Origin: Phyllobacterium trifolii
GTDB lineage: Bacteria > Pseudomonadota > Alphaproteobacteria > Rhizobiales > Rhizobiaceae
NCBI RefSeq assembly: GCF_014192095.1
Contig: NZ_JACHXN010000020.1
Location: forward strand, 1-64,000
Length of the DNA stretch: 64,000 bases
Direction: 5' to 3'
Shown here: positions 62,802 through 64,000 of the stretch, in pieces
How the letters are laid out: the number at the start of each line of letters is the position of its first letter
How positions within the stretch are numbered: the stretch's first letter is position 1
Translations under genes and position numbers: made by a program
The notes under the pieces: generated by a model
The model's input: the letters and a program-made list of their open reading frames with translations, nothing else
Database searches by the model: none
Told to the model about the DNA's origin: nothing

Positions 62802-63808
62802 CGTTTCCTCCCAAATGGCATGCTTTGCGCGGTTTGCGCCTCACCGGCCATGTCCACGCAAATCTTTGCGATCGCCAGATCGGCGATAGCCAGTCCCTGA
62901 ACTATTGCAAGTATTCGTTGCTTTGCATCGATACGCGCGGGCGCAATCCTTGCAACAATCTCCCCAAGTTTTGTCGTGGACCGGGAGTCGATTTCCTCCT
63001 CTGAAATCTCCCCATGGCGTATCCAGCTTGCAACACTGCCCATGACTTTCGCAAAGCCGATATCGTCCACTACGAATCTGTCGGCAGTCTGGAACAGCGC
63101 CGGCGGCAGCTCACCGTGCTCGCCCATGCCGCAAATGGTCATTCCCTCGCGAAAGTCCTCCGGATCGATTACGGGAGAGGGCGATGAGGTCAAAGTCAGA
63201 ACGGCGTCCGCCTGCTGAACAGCCTCACGCGCGGAATTGGCGGCACGGATTTCAGCGGATTTCGGGCGGAAAGAGCTTGCCATGGTCTTGGCTTTTACCG
63301 GATCGCGCGATGCAATGATGAGGGTTCCGCCCGGAAATACGTGCTCAAAGCCGGCAACGACTTCTGCGGCGATGCGGCCCGCTCCGATCAGGGCGACGGT
63401 CGGCCGCTCGTTGCTGACGAGGTTCTTCAGCGCTATCAGCCCGCAGGCCGCCGTTCGCATGCGGTGCAGACGTGTCTGGGCCACCAGGGCAACAGGCTTT
63501 GCGGTGACAGGATCGACGAGGTAGCAATAGTGATGTTCCCCGTCTTGCCCGTCGTCGCCCACGTCGCCGACGACCCGAAAACCGCAGGCACCGCTTCCGG
63601 GGAGATATCCGCCTTTGACCTTGAAAAGCGTCGGAATATTCATCTCACCATTGAGAAACATCGCTGCCGGCTCTGACAGACGGGCTACGCCAAGCCCCAG
63701 TTCAACAAGCACAGCCTCGCAGACAGCGACGACATTCGCCATCGTCACGAGGGTACTTGTTGTGGCTTCATCAAGAAACGTGAAAGGCAGTGACAATGAT
63801 TTTTCCAT
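62798..63808 (-). CDS. Ornithine cyclodeaminase/mu-crystallin-family protein
   Basis: This 336-residue NAD-binding protein has the Rossmann motif VALIGAGRIAAEVV near residue 137 and the OCD pattern QTRLHRMRTAACGLIALKNL before it. Family members deaminate ornithine, reduce ketimines or make pyrroline compounds. The start lies 10 bases after the stop of the M20-family gene. The end overlaps gntR. Confidence 0.87.
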   Translation of the reverse strand: MEKSLSLPFTFLDEATTSTLVTMANVVAVCEAVLVELGLGVARLSEPAAMFLNGEMNIPTLFKVKGGYLPGSGACGFRVVGDVGDDGQDGEHHYCYLVDPVTAKPVALVAQTRLHRMRTAACGLIALKNLVSNERPTVALIGAGRIAAEVVAGFEHVFPGGTLIIASRDPVKAKTMASSFRPKSAEIRAANSAREAVQQADAVLTLTSSPSPVIDPEDFREGMTICGMGEHGELPPALFQTADRFVVDDIGFAKVMGSVASWIRHGEISEEEIDSRSTTKLGEIVARIAPARIDAKQRILAIVQGLAIADLAIAKICVDMAGEAQTAQSMPFGRKR

Positions 63809-63817
63809 TTTCAGTAA

Positions 63818-64000
63818 CTATTTGGCAAGCTGCATGACGGTCCAGCCAAGGACTTTGGTTCCCTTGATGAAGTCGTCGATTTCCATCCACTCGTCCGGGT
63901 TGTGGCTGCCCTTGGGGTTGCGTACAAAAACCATTCCGCTCGGAACACCGGCATTGGCAAAATCCCCAGCATCGTGTCCGCCGCCGCTGGCGATGGTGAT
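63818..64000 (-). CDS. M20-family metallohydrolase, C-terminal end (cut by window edge)
   Basis: The last 60 codons read ITIASGGGHDAGDFANAGVP, then SGMVFVRNPKGSHNPDEWME, then LGWTVMQLAK. The GGGHDA and GSHNPDEW motifs mark the N-carbamoyl-amino-acid hydrolase/allantoate amidohydrolase branch, where the His residues help bind metal and substrate. It is the first visible gene of the minus-strand amino-acid operon. Confidence 0.85.
   Translation of the reverse strand: MTIASGGGHDAGDFANAGVPSGMVFVRNPKGSHNPDEWMEIDDFIKGTKVLGWTVMQLAK

Noticed and set aside
1-64000. CRISPR arrays, tRNA or rRNA genes
   Set aside because: I saw no regularly spaced repeats, cloverleaf sequences or rRNA signatures on either strand, though short tRNA genes could be overlooked by eye.

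Overview
The window looks like accessory DNA of an alphaproteobacterium of the Rhizobium/Agrobacterium/Ensifer type, probably a plasmid or genomic island. The evidence is the codon and protein style of the genes, the rhizobial-type NitT/TauT ABC transporter, the SigF/NrsF-like and DnaE2 remnants, and the dense mix of IS6, IS3, IS5, ISL3 and IS110 pieces. No rRNA, tRNA, CRISPR array or replication origin was recognised. The species assignment is inference.

Layout. (1) 1-1150: the end of a LysR gene and a decayed IS6-type element. (2) 1.2-14.5 kb: a compact, well-preserved plus-strand catabolic cluster. It holds a UbiD decarboxylase, a three-gene ABC importer, a TIGR02444-like protein, the flavin prenyltransferase UbiX, a GntR regulator, an MDR dehydrogenase, a PaaI-type thioesterase, a VOC protein, an acyl-CoA ligase, a cysteine-synthase-fold PLP lyase and a gamma-glutamyltransferase. 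Two nearly identical promoter boxes lie before ubiD and gntR. (3) 14.5-16.3 kb: a graveyard of IS and gene fragments. (4) 16.3-20.6 kb: a 2-haloacid operon with a divergent TetR regulator, a DehI-type dehalogenase, an MHS-family transporter, a 2-hydroxyacid dehydrogenase and a DUF2798 protein. (5) 20.7-24.9 kb: an AhpD-like protein, a lone ScoMcrA-like head domain, a decayed MOSC gene, an alpha/beta hydrolase and a LinB-like haloalkane dehalogenase. (6) 25-32 kb: mostly pseudogenes (sigma factor/NrsF, AhpD, Lrp, FAD reductase, SDR, LysR, DnaE2). (7) 32.6-50 kb: transporters, an AraC regulator, a disulfide oxidoreductase/SDR pair, a cobalt-type nitrile hydratase with a CynX-like transporter, a LysR/NtaA monooxygenase/hydrolase operon, a flavin reductase, and a MOSC-ferredoxin-reductase fusion gene split by an IS110-family element. 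(8) 52-56.3 kb: a third alpha/beta hydrolase, a LysR regulator, a collapsed betaine-type ABC operon and a PNPOx-like protein. (9) 56.6-60.7 kb: ISL3, two IS6-type elements and an IS5 remnant. (10) 60.9-64 kb: a minus-strand amino-acid catabolic operon (M20 hydrolase, ornithine-cyclodeaminase family, GntR, class V aminotransferase).

How it works together. The central third appears to be a xenobiotic toolkit: dehalogenases, nitrile hydratase, flavin monooxygenase with a flavin reductase, and hydrolases. Many of its promoters carry the same palindrome, GTAACC-N19-GGTTAC, which points to one common regulator not identified here. A divergent pair (MOSC gene and alpha/beta hydrolase around a double copy of this palindrome) occurs twice.

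Most notable: the IS110-family element has a 3' non-coding region that folds like the target-binding loop of a seekRNA/bridge RNA. Its two predicted guide strands match the two sides of the element's own insertion site in the MOSC gene.
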